Source: an uncultured Eubacteriales bacterium (lineage in GTDB: Bacteria > Bacillota > Clostridia > Oscillospirales > Acutalibacteraceae). Taken from it: a DNA stretch of 9,707 bases. This document shows, piece after piece, positions 1 to 5,635 of the stretch. Each line of letters begins with the position of its first letter. Position 1 is the stretch's first letter. The translations under genes were made by a program, and so were the position numbers. Location of the stretch: assembly GCA_910580045.1 (NCBI GenBank), contig CAJTXF010000083.1, positions 1 through 9,707 on the forward strand. The letters are read 5' to 3'. The notes under the pieces are model-generated. The model saw only the letters and a program-made list of their open reading frames with translations. It was not told the origin of the DNA and made no database searches.

Positions 1-117
1 CGTCCACAATCGGCAACTACTACACTTCCCTTGTCGCCCATGACATGGCAAGCGGCGCACTGTCACCGAAAAAGCCGCAGTAGAAATAATGGATCTGGTC
101 AGTTTTCGTGGATACAT
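1..117 (-). CDS. Possible start of a leftward gene, unknown product (partial)
   Basis: On the minus strand an ATG at 117-115 is preceded by a very good ribosome site (GGAAGGAG, about 6 bases upstream), and the frame stays open for 39 codons to the window edge, beginning MYPRKLTRSIIST. The opening resembles short phage or mobile-element proteins that start with a basic 'TRSIIST' segment. It runs antisense to the replication-initiator tail at 3-83, so the two cannot both be genuine over their whole length. A likely reading is that the start is real and the sequence then crosses a rearrangement joint near base 80-90. I do not recognise a function. Confidence 0.25.
   Translation of the reverse strand, partial: MYPRKLTRSIISTAAFSVTVRRLPCHGRQGKCSSCRLWT
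3..83 (+). CDS. C-terminal end of a replication-initiator-like protein (partial, enters from the left)
   Basis: Reading from base 3 gives 26 residues ending in a TAG at 81-83, with the segments NYYTSLVAHDMASGAL and SPKKPQ. From memory this matches the C-terminus of the long replication initiator / helix-turn-helix proteins (DUF6017 type) carried by Clostridial integrative elements and plasmids, where a 'YY..LV.HDMA' end is common. Only the end of the gene is in view, so length, start and integrity cannot be judged. The N-terminus of a protein of what appears to be the same family lies at 1646-2034 on the opposite strand, so the window may hold two copies, or pieces of one copy separated by rearrangement. 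No terminator follows directly on this strand. The assignment is recognition of a short tail, so confidence is moderate. Confidence 0.45.
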   Translation, partial: STIGNYYTSLVAHDMASGALSPKKPQ

Positions 118-153
118 GATGCATCTCCTTCCATCAGATAACGTTGCAGAATA

Positions 154-190
154 CAGAACGTCCGCTTCCGAAAAGCCAGCGGACGTTCTG
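154..190 (-). terminator. 13-bp perfect hairpin, probable terminator
   Basis: Arms at 154-166 and 178-190 (CAGAACGTCCGCT and its complement) pair perfectly over 13 bases around an 11-base loop. It lies about 70 bases beyond the stop codon of the leftward fusion gene at 261. The T-run after the hairpin on the minus strand is weak (TATTCTG), so it may act as a bidirectional terminator or only protect the RNA end. Confidence 0.55.
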
Positions 191-260
191 CGATGTGCTA
201 ATTACGGCGATTGTCAGCGCTCCCTCAAAATCAGGGTTTCGTTCCCAGCAAAATGGGCCA

Positions 261-837
261 CTAGCTGGGGATGAACTTCTTGAAGGTTTCCGTCTTTGTC
301 ACGCTGTCGGCGGTTTCCACATCAGGCCACTGCTCGATATTGACCACGTCATCACTGCCCTCTGCCTCATAGACCACAGCTTTCAAGCAGCCGCAGCGCT
401 CGATCAGCTCGGCGAGAAACGCCTTGCTCACGGCAATATAGACAATGTCAGGATAGCTGCCAGAGGAAAGGCATCACGCCGTACTTATCGCCAATCTCCT
501 GAAGGCCGACAGGAATCCAACTGATATGGACGTTGGTCAGCTCTTCCATCTTCTGAATGCCAGCTACCTGGTTGATGTCAGATATCACCGCACCGCTGTA
601 CTGCAGCCAAATGGAATGCTCTTCCTTCTCTTCACACAGGGGCAGGGTCAGCTCGCCAGGCTCAGCCGGAGCCTCTTCGTCACTGCTGGCTTCATCTTTA
701 GGGGCAGAGTCTGCGCTGGAATCGTCCAATGCGCTAGATTCACTGGAAGGGGCGGAGGAACTCTTATCCTCGCCTGCGTTGTTTCCGCAACCTGCAAAAA
801 CAGCAGCCAATACGGCTATGCTGAGCAGCAGAGCCAA
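261..837 (-). pseudogene. Broken sugar-binding lipoprotein gene (LplA-like) fused to an unknown C-terminus
   Basis: The frame opens with a lipoprotein signal: a hydrophobic stretch ending in FAGC, with the lipidated Cys at residue 17 if translation starts at the TTG of 837. A Ser/Glu/Asp-rich linker of about 40 residues follows, then the start of an extracellular solute-binding domain (SIWLQYSG, MEELTNVHISWIPVG). Proteins of this kind bring oligosaccharides to LplB/LplC-type ABC permeases. The in-frame codon upstream of AGGACT is TAG; the local ATAGAGG looks like a former ATGAGG start with one base inserted. After KYGVM at about 473 an extra base shifts the frame; the correct continuation (SSGSYPDIVYI) is in the next frame. 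At about 433-438 the family sequence stops, and some 57 residues of unrelated protein (AVSKAFLAELIERC to TFKKFIPS) run to the TAG at 261-263. Several hundred residues of the binding protein are missing. I do not recognise the fused C-terminus. Confidence 0.75.
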
Positions 838-871
838 AGTCCTCTATGTAGTTCTTCTATGCTTGAAACTG

Positions 872-1068
872 TTACGCTTTCACGGCGCCAATGGTCATGC
901 CGGTGACAAAATATCTCTGCGCAAAGGGATATACCAAAAGAATGGGTAGCGTTGACACCACAATAGCCGCGTACTCTACGCTGCGGGCATAGACTGTGGC
1001 GTTGGAAGCACCGGATGATGAGGTAATCTCCTTGGAGGACTGCCCCGGTTGAGTTTTGATGATTTCAT
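872..1068 (-). pseudogene. lplC: Remnant of a sugar ABC transporter permease gene (LplC-like)
   Basis: An ATG at 1068-1066 with a GGAG site just upstream starts MKSSKLNRG, a typical LplC opening. The frame then slips and, in the neighbouring frame, continues as the C-terminus of the same family: a QSSKEIT segment, YARSVEYAAIVVSTLPIL, then YPFAQRYF and a final TIGAVKA before TAA at 874-872. The family is about 300 residues with six membrane spans; only about 10 N-terminal and 60 C-terminal residues remain, so some 230 were deleted and the joint is out of frame. LplC-type permeases form the membrane channel with LplB. The gene sits between the lplB remnant and the binding-protein remnant, the normal operon order. 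It cannot make a working permease. Confidence 0.75.
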
Positions 1069-1503
1069 GGTTTCTCCATCCCCTTGGAACATGGCTGTAC
1101 CAGACAGCTTTTTGGTAATTTGGTTGGTGGTAATCAACAGAACCGTGCCAATTACAGAGTTGAACAATCCCACAGCCGTGGACAAGCCATAGTCGGCTTT
1201 GGTCATGCCCATACGGTACACATAGGTGTTGATTACATCGGAAAATTCGTAGTTTGCCGGGCCGTAAAGCAGCAGGATCTTGTCCGCGCCCATACGCATG
1301 ATGAGCATCATGATGATCATCGTGGAGATACCAGGGATTGTCACATGCAGCAACTGCTGCCATCGGTTGGCTCCGTCTACCCGGGCTGCCTCATACAGTT
1401 CCTGGTCCACTGAGCTGAGCGCCGAAAGGTAGATGATAGAGCCGTACCCCAGTCCCTGCCATCCATGCCATACCTCCGTTGTAGTTTGTTTTATCATGTT
1501 CAT
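1069..1503 (-). pseudogene. lplB: Remnant of a sugar ABC transporter permease gene (LplB-like)
   Basis: The frame carries the C-terminal half of an LplB-type permease: GYGSIIYLSALSSV, then the EAA-loop segment ELYEAARVDGANRWQQ that contacts the ATPase, then KILLLYGPANYEFSDV and YGLSTAVGLFNSVIGTVLL. The ATG at 1503 is not a natural start; about half of the roughly 300-residue family length is missing upstream. In MRMGADKILLL the family normally has about six more residues between MG and DK, so a small in-frame deletion is likely. At the 3' end the frame runs straight through the lplC start and stops only at 978-976. If one base is missing in ATGTTCCAAGG, the original end would read MFSKGMEKP and stop in the ATGA that also starts lplC; that restoration is inference. 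Confidence 0.75.
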
Positions 1504-1541
1504 ATATTATATCATATGCAAAAAGTAAAAGTAAGGAAGCT

Positions 1542-1655
1542 TTATCGTTCCAGCCTGCCGCCCTGCCTTTCAATCTTCTGCTGCATTTTTCTTTTCTCGT
1601 CTTCGGTGATAGCATGATGTTCGTACAGATAGTTGTTGTAGTAGTTTAACCCGTT
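1542..1655 (-). pseudogene. C-terminal fragment of a small mobile-element protein
   Basis: In the minus strand, just after the replication-initiator frame ends, a different frame reads LNYYNNYLYEHHAITEDE and continues as a charged helix to GGRLER and TAA at 1544-1542. The 'NYYNNYLYEHG.IT..E' pattern is familiar from the ends of small proteins encoded next to replication or mobilisation genes on Clostridial elements. It has no start codon in this frame; a TGA lies at 1658-1656. It appears to be joined to the initiator by a deletion falling at about 1650-1656, beside the 14-bp hairpin at 1660-1697. The family assignment is from memory and imprecise. Confidence 0.4.
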
Positions 1656-2034
1656 TCAAATCCAATCCCATCCTCTCGGGAAAGGATGGGATTGGATATA
1701 TCTATATTTATTTTATCTTTACTTTGTTTATCTTTATTTAGTTGCGTGCTGTTTTCCATCGGCGGTTTTCCTGTTAGCGGGTTATCCGTTGTCGGATTTT
1801 TGCATACCGGCTGTTCATAAACATTGTAGACAATGTTCGCCAGCTTGCCGCCGCTGCCGCGCCCCTGTACTCGTTGCAGGTAGCCAGCCCCGCAACGGAA
1901 TAATCCCAATCATCCGGCAAGGCCAGCATTTGCGAGAGCAGTCCCTTTGCTTTGAGGGAGAGCGCCGAGTCGCGCAGGTGGTGATTGCTCATCACCGTGT
2001 AATCTTTGTCGTGCCGTACTCTGAAAATTGCCAT
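1646..2034 (-). pseudogene. Broken replication initiator / helix-turn-helix protein of an integrative element
   Basis: An ATG at 2034-2032 with AAGGAG about 7 bases upstream starts MAIFRVRHDKDYTVMSNHHL, followed by LSLKAKGLLSQMLALPDDWD. This is the conserved N-terminus of replication initiator proteins (DUF6017/RepA-like) of Clostridial plasmids and integrative elements. After SVAGLA the sequence jumps out of frame to GYLQRVQGRGSGGKL, then YNVYEQPV, a NPTTDNPLTGKPPMEN linker and SNPILSREDGIGFE, all in the neighbouring frame. Family members have about 30 more residues (the rest of the winged helix) between these points, so a deletion between similar GCGGGG-type sequences is likely. The frame ends at 1646 right after a second joint, removing the large C-terminal part. 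It cannot encode a working initiator. Confidence 0.7.
1660..1697. repeat. 14-bp perfect inverted repeat inside the initiator gene
   Basis: ATCCAATCCCATCC at 1660-1673 and its complement at 1684-1697 flank a 10-base loop. In the minus strand it encodes the family segment SNPILSREDGIG, so it is part of the coding sequence, yet could fold stably as RNA or single-stranded DNA. The reading frame breaks within about 15 bases of its left end. Confidence 0.7.
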
Positions 2035-2059
2035 AGCATCACTCCTTAAAAATGTTTAT

Positions 2060-2084
2060 GTGATGGGGCAAAACCCCTAGTCAC
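2060..2084. repeat. Small hairpin in the initiator leader
   Basis: GTGA and GGGG pair with CCCC and TCAC around a CAAAA loop, with a small internal mismatch. In the minus strand it lies between the terminator at 2100-2134 and the ribosome site of the initiator. Confidence 0.4.
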
Positions 2085-2094
2085 CCAAAAAGCA

Positions 2095-2134
2095 TGAAAA
2101 AAGCGGCGTTCAGCCGAAGCTAATACGCCGCTTT
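2095..2134 (-). terminator. Intrinsic terminator or attenuator upstream of the initiator gene
   Basis: In the minus strand AAAGCGGCGT (2134-2125) pairs perfectly with ACGCCGCTTT (2109-2100) around a 15-base loop, and the run continues as TTTTTTC. It is a textbook intrinsic terminator. It lies downstream of a possible leftward promoter at 2191 and about 66 bases before the initiator start, so it either ends an upstream transcript or works as an attenuator in the leader. Confidence 0.7.
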
Positions 2135-2142
2135 GCGAATTT

Positions 2143-2163
2143 GGGAGTACCAAGGCTACTCCC
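2143..2163. repeat. GGGAGTA/TACTCCC hairpin in the initiator leader
   Basis: GGGAGTA at 2143-2149 pairs with TACTCCC at 2157-2163 over a 7-base loop. Together with the two hairpins next to it, it makes a structured tract directly upstream of the initiator gene. Such tracts on mobilisable elements can be part of a transfer origin or a replication control leader; neither is proven here. Confidence 0.45.
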
Positions 2164-2185
2164 CTCTAGTTATCTTACCACTAAT

Positions 2186-2191
2186 ATTATA
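2186..2191 (-). promoter_or_regulatory. Possible -10 box of a leftward promoter for the initiator gene
   Basis: On the minus strand TATAAT at 2191-2186 is preceded by AAGTG and a T-rich stretch. No good -35 box is visible at 17 bases. Transcription from here would give a leader of about 145 bases holding the three hairpins at 2060-2163. Confidence 0.3.
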
Positions 2192-2353
2192 CACTTGACA
2201 AAATTCAAAATATCACTTTTTTCTACTCGCCGCTGTTGAAATAAATTTTTTAACTATATCAAATTGAAATTATATAAAAACAAACCAAGTTCGCAAAAAA
2301 TTTACATTTGAGAGAATGGCCATGGTAGTGGCGCTAAACGCCGTGAACTCCAT

Positions 2354-2386
2354 AAGCAGATGTGCAAGTTGCACACTTGCTTTTTT
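2354..2386 (+). terminator. Intrinsic terminator, plus strand
   Basis: AAGCA..TGTGCAA pairs with TTGCACA..TGCTT around a single-base centre (a perfect TGTGCAA/TTGCACA core at 2361-2375, extended with one wobble and one mismatch). Six T residues follow at 2381-2386. There is no clear gene upstream of it in the window. Confidence 0.6.
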
Positions 2387-2449
2387 GTTCGGTATCTCTA
2401 ACTGTTGGCAGCAGAAAAAATCAAAAATGCAAAATGTAATTTTGATTTG

Positions 2450-2484
2450 AAAGAGGTGCCAGCCAAAATGTCCGCCACCTCTTT
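2450..2484. terminator. AAAGAGGTG hairpin, probable bidirectional terminator
   Basis: AAAGAGGTG at 2450-2458 and CACCTCTTT at 2476-2484 pair perfectly around a 17-base loop. T-rich tails are short on both sides. Confidence 0.5.
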
Positions 2485-2521
2485 ATTATAATGTGAAGTG
2501 CATGTTACGCTCCGCGTTTCA

Positions 2522-2533
2522 AACGACAAAATG
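2522..2533 (+). repeat. 12-bp direct repeat, copy 1 (possible att core)
   Basis: AACGACAAAATG occurs here and again at 8567-8578, where it overlaps the stop codon of the first integrase. In this copy CGACA and TGTCG (2524-2536) also form a small dyad. The position relative to the integrase suggests an attachment site, but the repeat is short. Confidence 0.35.
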
Positions 2534-2604
2534 TCGCTCAAAAACCATAACGAAATATTTGCGCTCTGATGTTGTCCTCCCGTTCACAGACTTTTCACAT
2601 TTGA

Positions 2605-2618
2605 ACTACTGGAATAGT
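2605..2618. promoter_or_regulatory. BlaI-type operator 1
   Basis: ACTACTGGAATAGT is an ACTA-N6-TAGT dyad lying just upstream of the -35 box. Its complement, ACTATTCCAGTAGT, differs from operator 2 at a single base. BlaI/MecI-family repressors bind ACTA/TAGT-type dyads, so binding by the product of the next gene is expected. Confidence 0.7.
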
Positions 2619-2619
2619 G

Positions 2620-2648
2620 TTGACAAAGGGAAACGATTGTGATAGTAT
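2620..2648 (+). promoter_or_regulatory. Sigma-A promoter of the blaI-blaR1 operon
   Basis: TTGACA at 2620-2625 and TAGTAT at 2643-2648 are separated by exactly 17 bases. The promoter lies between the two operator dyads, so a bound repressor would block it. The ribosome site AAGGAAAGGA at about 2677-2686 and the ATG at 2695 follow. Confidence 0.8.
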
Positions 2649-2656
2649 GAGCGTGT

Positions 2657-2674
2657 AAACTATTGCAGTAGTTT
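2657..2674. promoter_or_regulatory. BlaI-type operator 2
   Basis: AAACTATTGCAGTAGTTT is a dyad with six-base arms at the expected transcription start region. Its centre is 54 bases from that of operator 1, about five helical turns, so two repressor dimers would lie on the same face of the DNA. Confidence 0.75.
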
Positions 2675-2694
2675 CAAGGAAAGGATGAACCCAA

Positions 2695-3060
2695 ATGTCA
2701 GTCAAACTATTTGATTCCGAGCTCAAGGTGATGAACGTGCTCTGGCGGGGAGGCCAGCGCACGGCCAAGGAGATTTCTGACATCCTCAAGGCCGAGACCG
2801 GCTGGAACATGAACACCACCTACACGGTCATTAAAAAGTGTATTGCCAAGGGCGCGATTGAGCGCAGCGAGCCGGGCTTTGTCTGCCATGCCCTGATTCC
2901 CAAGGAGGCGGTACAGGAGGCTGAGACCGACGAGCTGATTGGCAAGCTGTTTGACGGGTCGGTGGACCAGCTTTTTGCGGCTTTGCTGGGACGGAAGAAG
3001 CTCTCGGCAGAGCAGCTTGCCCGGCTGAAGGAGATGGTAGAGAGCGAGGTGGAGTCGTGA
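2695..3060 (+). CDS. blaI: BlaI/MecI/CopY-family transcriptional repressor
   Basis: The 121-residue product has the length and layout of the family: a winged helix at about residues 1-72 (FDSELKVMNVLWRGG, then TAKEISDIL, recognition helix around NTTYTVIKKCIAKG) and a helical dimerisation tail (DQLFAALLGRKKLSAEQLARL). Family members bind their own promoter as dimers and are released when the partner BlaR1 protease is activated at the membrane. ATG at 2695 is chosen for its ribosome site (AAGGAAAGGA) and the conserved N-terminus. The stop TGA at 3058-3060 overlaps the GTG start of the next gene, so the two are translationally coupled. The two dyads around the promoter point to autoregulation. 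No beta-lactamase gene lies in the window, so the regulated function may be the operon itself or a distant target. Confidence 0.92.
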   Translation: MSVKLFDSELKVMNVLWRGGQRTAKEISDILKAETGWNMNTTYTVIKKCIAKGAIERSEPGFVCHALIPKEAVQEAETDELIGKLFDGSVDQLFAALLGRKKLSAEQLARLKEMVESEVES

Positions 3061-5384
3061 GCCTTTTGCAGATGAGCCTTTCTGGCGGGGCGATGATTCT
3101 GGCGGTGGCCCTGGTGCGGGGGCTGGCCCTTCACAAGCTGCCCAAGCGGCTGTTTCCGGCCCTGTGGGCTTTGGTTCTGCTGCGGCTGCTGATTCCCTTC
3201 TCCCTTCCTGCGGCGTGCAGTGTGTACTCGCTTTTCAGCCGCCCCGTGCCGGTGGCGGTCTATGCGCCTGGCCCGGTAGGTCCGTCCCCTGCCCCGCCGT
3301 CCGCCTGGACGGACGGGGTTGGGGCCGGGGCTGGGGAGGCCTTTGTCTCTGAGGGCGCGGCGGCCTCTGGGGCTGACCCTTGGGGGATGATTTGGCTGAC
3401 CGGCTTGGCTTTGTGCGCCGGGTACTTTGGGGTGGCTTATTTTAAGTGCCGCCGGGAATTCCGGGAGGCCCTGCCGGTTCACAACGCCTATGTGGAGCAG
3501 TGGATTGGGGCACACAGGCTCCGGCGGCCCATTGCTGTCCGGCAGTCGGACAAAATCACCGCGCCTCTCACCTACGGCATCCTGCATCCAGTTATCCTCC
3601 TGCCAAAGTCCACGGATTGGATGGACACGGAGACCCTGGACTATGTGCTGACCCATGAGTGGGTGCACATCCGGCGGTTTGACGGGCTGTTCAAGCTGCT
3701 TTTGACTGCCGCGCTGTGCGTGCACTGGTTCAACCCCCTGGTGTGGGCCATGGTGGCCCTGGCCAGCCGGGATATGGAGCTGGCCTGTGACGAGGCAGTG
3801 CTCCGCCTGTTTGGCAAAGACATCAAAGCCGGGTATGCCCTGGCCCTTATCCGCATGGAGGAGAGGAAAGCGGGTATGCCGGTGATGGACAATTATTTCA
3901 GCAAAAATTCCATTGAAGAAAGGATACAGGCTATTATGAAGCTCAATAAAAAATCCCTGGCCGCGCTGCTTGCGGCTGTGATACTGATGGGCGGGACTGG
4001 AGCGGTTTTCGCCACCTCCGCAAAGGCCGAGAACCAGGAAGCCCCCCTTCACCCGGGAGCCGCGGCGGAAACCACTTATTCAACGGAAAACAAAGACAGC
4101 CTTCTCTCCTACACGGACGGGGACGGCACCACCTACTACAGCTGGGACGAGGGCAAGACCTGGGCGCCCATGACAGACGAGGAGTTTGCCGAAGCCTACC
4201 CTGACCCGGATGTGGAGTGGTGGACTGCCGGGGAATACGCCGCCTGGCTGGAAAACGAGAAAAAGGAGCTGGAAAGCATGATTGGCTCTAAGGGCTGGAC
4301 CAATAGCACCGGCTGGTTCACCTGGACTCAGGAGATGGTTGCGGAGACCATTGCCGGGTACGAGGAAACCCTTGCCATGATTGAGAACGGTTATCTGGTG
4401 TCCAAATCGGTGGACGGGGACGAGAACACCATGCTGGTGATGAATCCTCTTGACCGGGTGGTTGGCAGCGGGGATTGGGAAAGCACCATGGAAGAAAAAG
4501 AGTGTTCTGATGGGGATGATTTTGATTATACCAGCCTCTTCGACGACTACAAACGCTGCGGGCTGACGTTTCAGAACAACGACGGCATTTTGTACTGGAA
4601 GGACCAGCGGGTGCGTATTTTTGTGGACGGCGCGGAGTATGGGGATGGCTATACCTCTCAATATGAGCACTATGACCCGGAGGGGACGGTAGATGTGCAC
4701 ACGGTCCGGGAGCGGGTGGACAACGGGGATGGCAGCTACAGCCTGATGGGGCCCTTGGTGCGGCTGGAGGAGTTTGAGCCTGACCAGATGTTTTTGGACG
4801 CTCTGGAGGGCCAGCGGTATGTGGGCGCTGAATTTCAGTACGAGGCTGAGCGCACGGCCCAGGAGCTGGAGCGGTATACCCCCTTTGGTCTGACCTTTGA
4901 GAGCAATGCCAATAGCCCCACAGGCAGTCTCGCCATGAGCTGGAACGGGCGGCCGGTGCGCAGCCTGTTCGACCCGGAGCGCCAGCTTTGGGTATGCAAC
5001 AGCCTGGGCACAAAGGGCCTGAACCTGGAGGCAGTCTATGAGGGAGGCAAGCTCATCGGCCTACGGGAGAGCGGCGAGAAAAGCAGTGAGGAGGCCGCTA
5101 TGGTGATGGCAGGAGAATCCACTGCCGAAGACGATGGGGACGACGGCTCCGGCCAGACCATCGCGGAGCGTATGGAGCCCTTTGCCGCCTATGGCGTGAG
5201 CTATCAGGAGATAGGCGGGAAGAAGGTCATACGCTATAACGGCAAGTCGGTGAGCAGCTTTGCCGATGTGAGACCGGACGGCAGCGTGTTCTCCGTGGGG
5301 TCTACCGATGGCGGGGAGATTGATTTGGTAACGGTTTATGATCAGGCTGGCAGGCTGAGCGGGGTTAAAGCTGTGGAAAGCTGA
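3057..5384 (+). CDS. blaR1: BlaR1-type M56 membrane metalloprotease with an unusual repeated sensor domain
   Basis: The 775-residue product starts at GTG, overlapping the blaI stop. The N-terminal half is a BlaR1/MecR1 peptidase: membrane spans at about 8-24, 31-55 and 107-127, the zinc motif HEWVH at 200-204, a span at about 209-235, and ELACDEA at 241-247 supplying the likely third ligand Glu241. After MKLNKKS (294-300) a last span (about 301-320) leads to an outside domain of about 450 residues. Known BlaR1 proteins end in a penicillin-binding domain of about 250 residues with an STxK serine. I find no such motif here. Instead there is a Trp/Tyr-rich stretch (about 335-445, including YYSWDEGKTW and WFTWTQEMV) and three repeats from about 498, 607 and 709 with the pattern YG(L/V)xF...G.V.SF.D. 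The inferred role is to sense an outside ligand and cleave the partner BlaI. The beta-lactam link is uncertain, so the symbol reflects architecture, not ligand. Confidence 0.85.
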   Translation: MSLLQMSLSGGAMILAVALVRGLALHKLPKRLFPALWALVLLRLLIPFSLPAACSVYSLFSRPVPVAVYAPGPVGPSPAPPSAWTDGVGAGAGEAFVSEGAAASGADPWGMIWLTGLALCAGYFGVAYFKCRREFREALPVHNAYVEQWIGAHRLRRPIAVRQSDKITAPLTYGILHPVILLPKSTDWMDTETLDYVLTHEWVHIRRFDGLFKLLLTAALCVHWFNPLVWAMVALASRDMELACDEAVLRLFGKDIKAGYALALIRMEERKAGMPVMDNYFSKNSIEERIQAIMKLNKKSLAALLAAVILMGGTGAVFATSAKAENQEAPLHPGAAAETTYSTENKDSLLSYTDGDGTTYYSWDEGKTWAPMTDEEFAEAYPDPDVEWWTAGEYAAWLENEKKELESMIGSKGWTNSTGWFTWTQEMVAETIAGYEETLAMIENGYLVSKSVDGDENTMLVMNPLDRVVGSGDWESTMEEKECSDGDDFDYTSLFDDYKRCGLTFQNNDGILYWKDQRVRIFVDGAEYGDGYTSQYEHYDPEGTVDVHTVRERVDNGDGSYSLMGPLVRLEEFEPDQMFLDALEGQRYVGAEFQYEAERTAQELERYTPFGLTFESNANSPTGSLAMSWNGRPVRSLFDPERQLWVCNSLGTKGLNLEAVYEGGKLIGLRESGEKSSEEAAMVMAGESTAEDDGDDGSGQTIAERMEPFAAYGVSYQEIGGKKVIRYNGKSVSSFADVRPDGSVFSVGSTDGGEIDLVTVYDQAGRLSGVKAVES

Positions 5385-5397
5385 GAACTCTATTAGC

Positions 5398-5439
5398 AAC
5401 AAGAGCGTGGGGAGCATTCCCCACGCTCTTGTTCTTTTT
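5398..5439 (+). terminator. Terminator of the blaI-blaR1 operon
   Basis: A perfect 16-bp stem (AACAAGAGCGTGGGGA and its complement, 5398-5413 and 5418-5433) with a GCAT loop is followed by CTTTTT. It starts 14 bases after the stop codon. Confidence 0.9.
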
Positions 5440-5446
5440 GAATATT

Positions 5447-5482
5447 GCAGATATCGCATTGATATCCCAATGCGATGCCTGC
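5447..5482. repeat. Hairpin between the two operons
   Basis: ATCGCATTG at 5453-5461 pairs with CAATGCGAT at 5468-5476, and GCAG/CTGC outside it extends the stem after a two-base mismatch. It lacks a T-run. The surrounding TATTGCAGAT (5443-5452) recurs at 5546-5555, just before the next promoter. It could be a regulator site or a leftover element end. Confidence 0.45.
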
Positions 5483-5569
5483 ATTTATTGTAATTTAGCC
5501 GTATAAACAATATGTTTATTTTAATGAACAAGCAATTTTAAGATTTATTGCAGATTTTTGAAAACGCTA

Positions 5570-5598
5570 TTGACTTTTTTGCGCATAGATGATACTAT
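5570..5598 (+). promoter_or_regulatory. Promoter of the TIR-like/rhuM operon
   Basis: TTGACT at 5570-5575 and TACTAT at 5593-5598 are 17 bases apart. Transcription would start at about 5605, which rules out the upstream TTG at 5558 as the start of the following gene. Confidence 0.75.
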
Positions 5599-5635
5599 AT
5601 ATGCAAGTCAAATGCAAGAAGGAGGTCCCATACTT

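Larger units (their letters stand above)
2192..2600. other. Non-coding, AT-rich spacer between initiator leader and blaI operon
   Basis: I see no convincing gene here. 2192-2300 is strongly AT-rich. 2311-2386 contains a small GGCG/CGCC hairpin and a T-tailed terminator, which could be the end of a small RNA or of a deleted gene. A second terminator-like hairpin lies at 2450-2484. At 2522 begins the 12-base sequence that is repeated at the stop of the first integrase. Confidence 0.5.

Noticed and set aside
2316..2450. Small frame MAMVVALNAVNSISRCASC... (44 codons), possible Cys-containing peptide
   Set aside because: The purine-rich stretch is too close to the first ATG, the T-tailed terminator at 2354-2386 lies inside the frame, and no peptide-processing genes are near.
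2820..4052. Long open frame (410 codons) antisense to blaI/blaR1
   Set aside because: It is Pro/His/Arg/Gly-rich with no domain and mirrors the GC-rich third positions of blaR1; a shadow frame.
4318..5013. Antisense open frames across the blaR1 sensor region
   Set aside because: Low-complexity Pro/Ser/Arg-rich shadows of a GC-rich gene, without ribosome sites.
2695..5384. A beta-lactam resistance locus
   Set aside because: No beta-lactamase or penicillin-binding gene is present and the sensor has no visible penicillin-binding motif; only the regulatory architecture is shared.
5558..5635. Upstream TTG start adding 26 residues to the TIR-like protein
   Set aside because: It lies before the promoter's expected start point, has no ribosome site and adds non-conserved residues; ATG 5636 has GGAGG in place.
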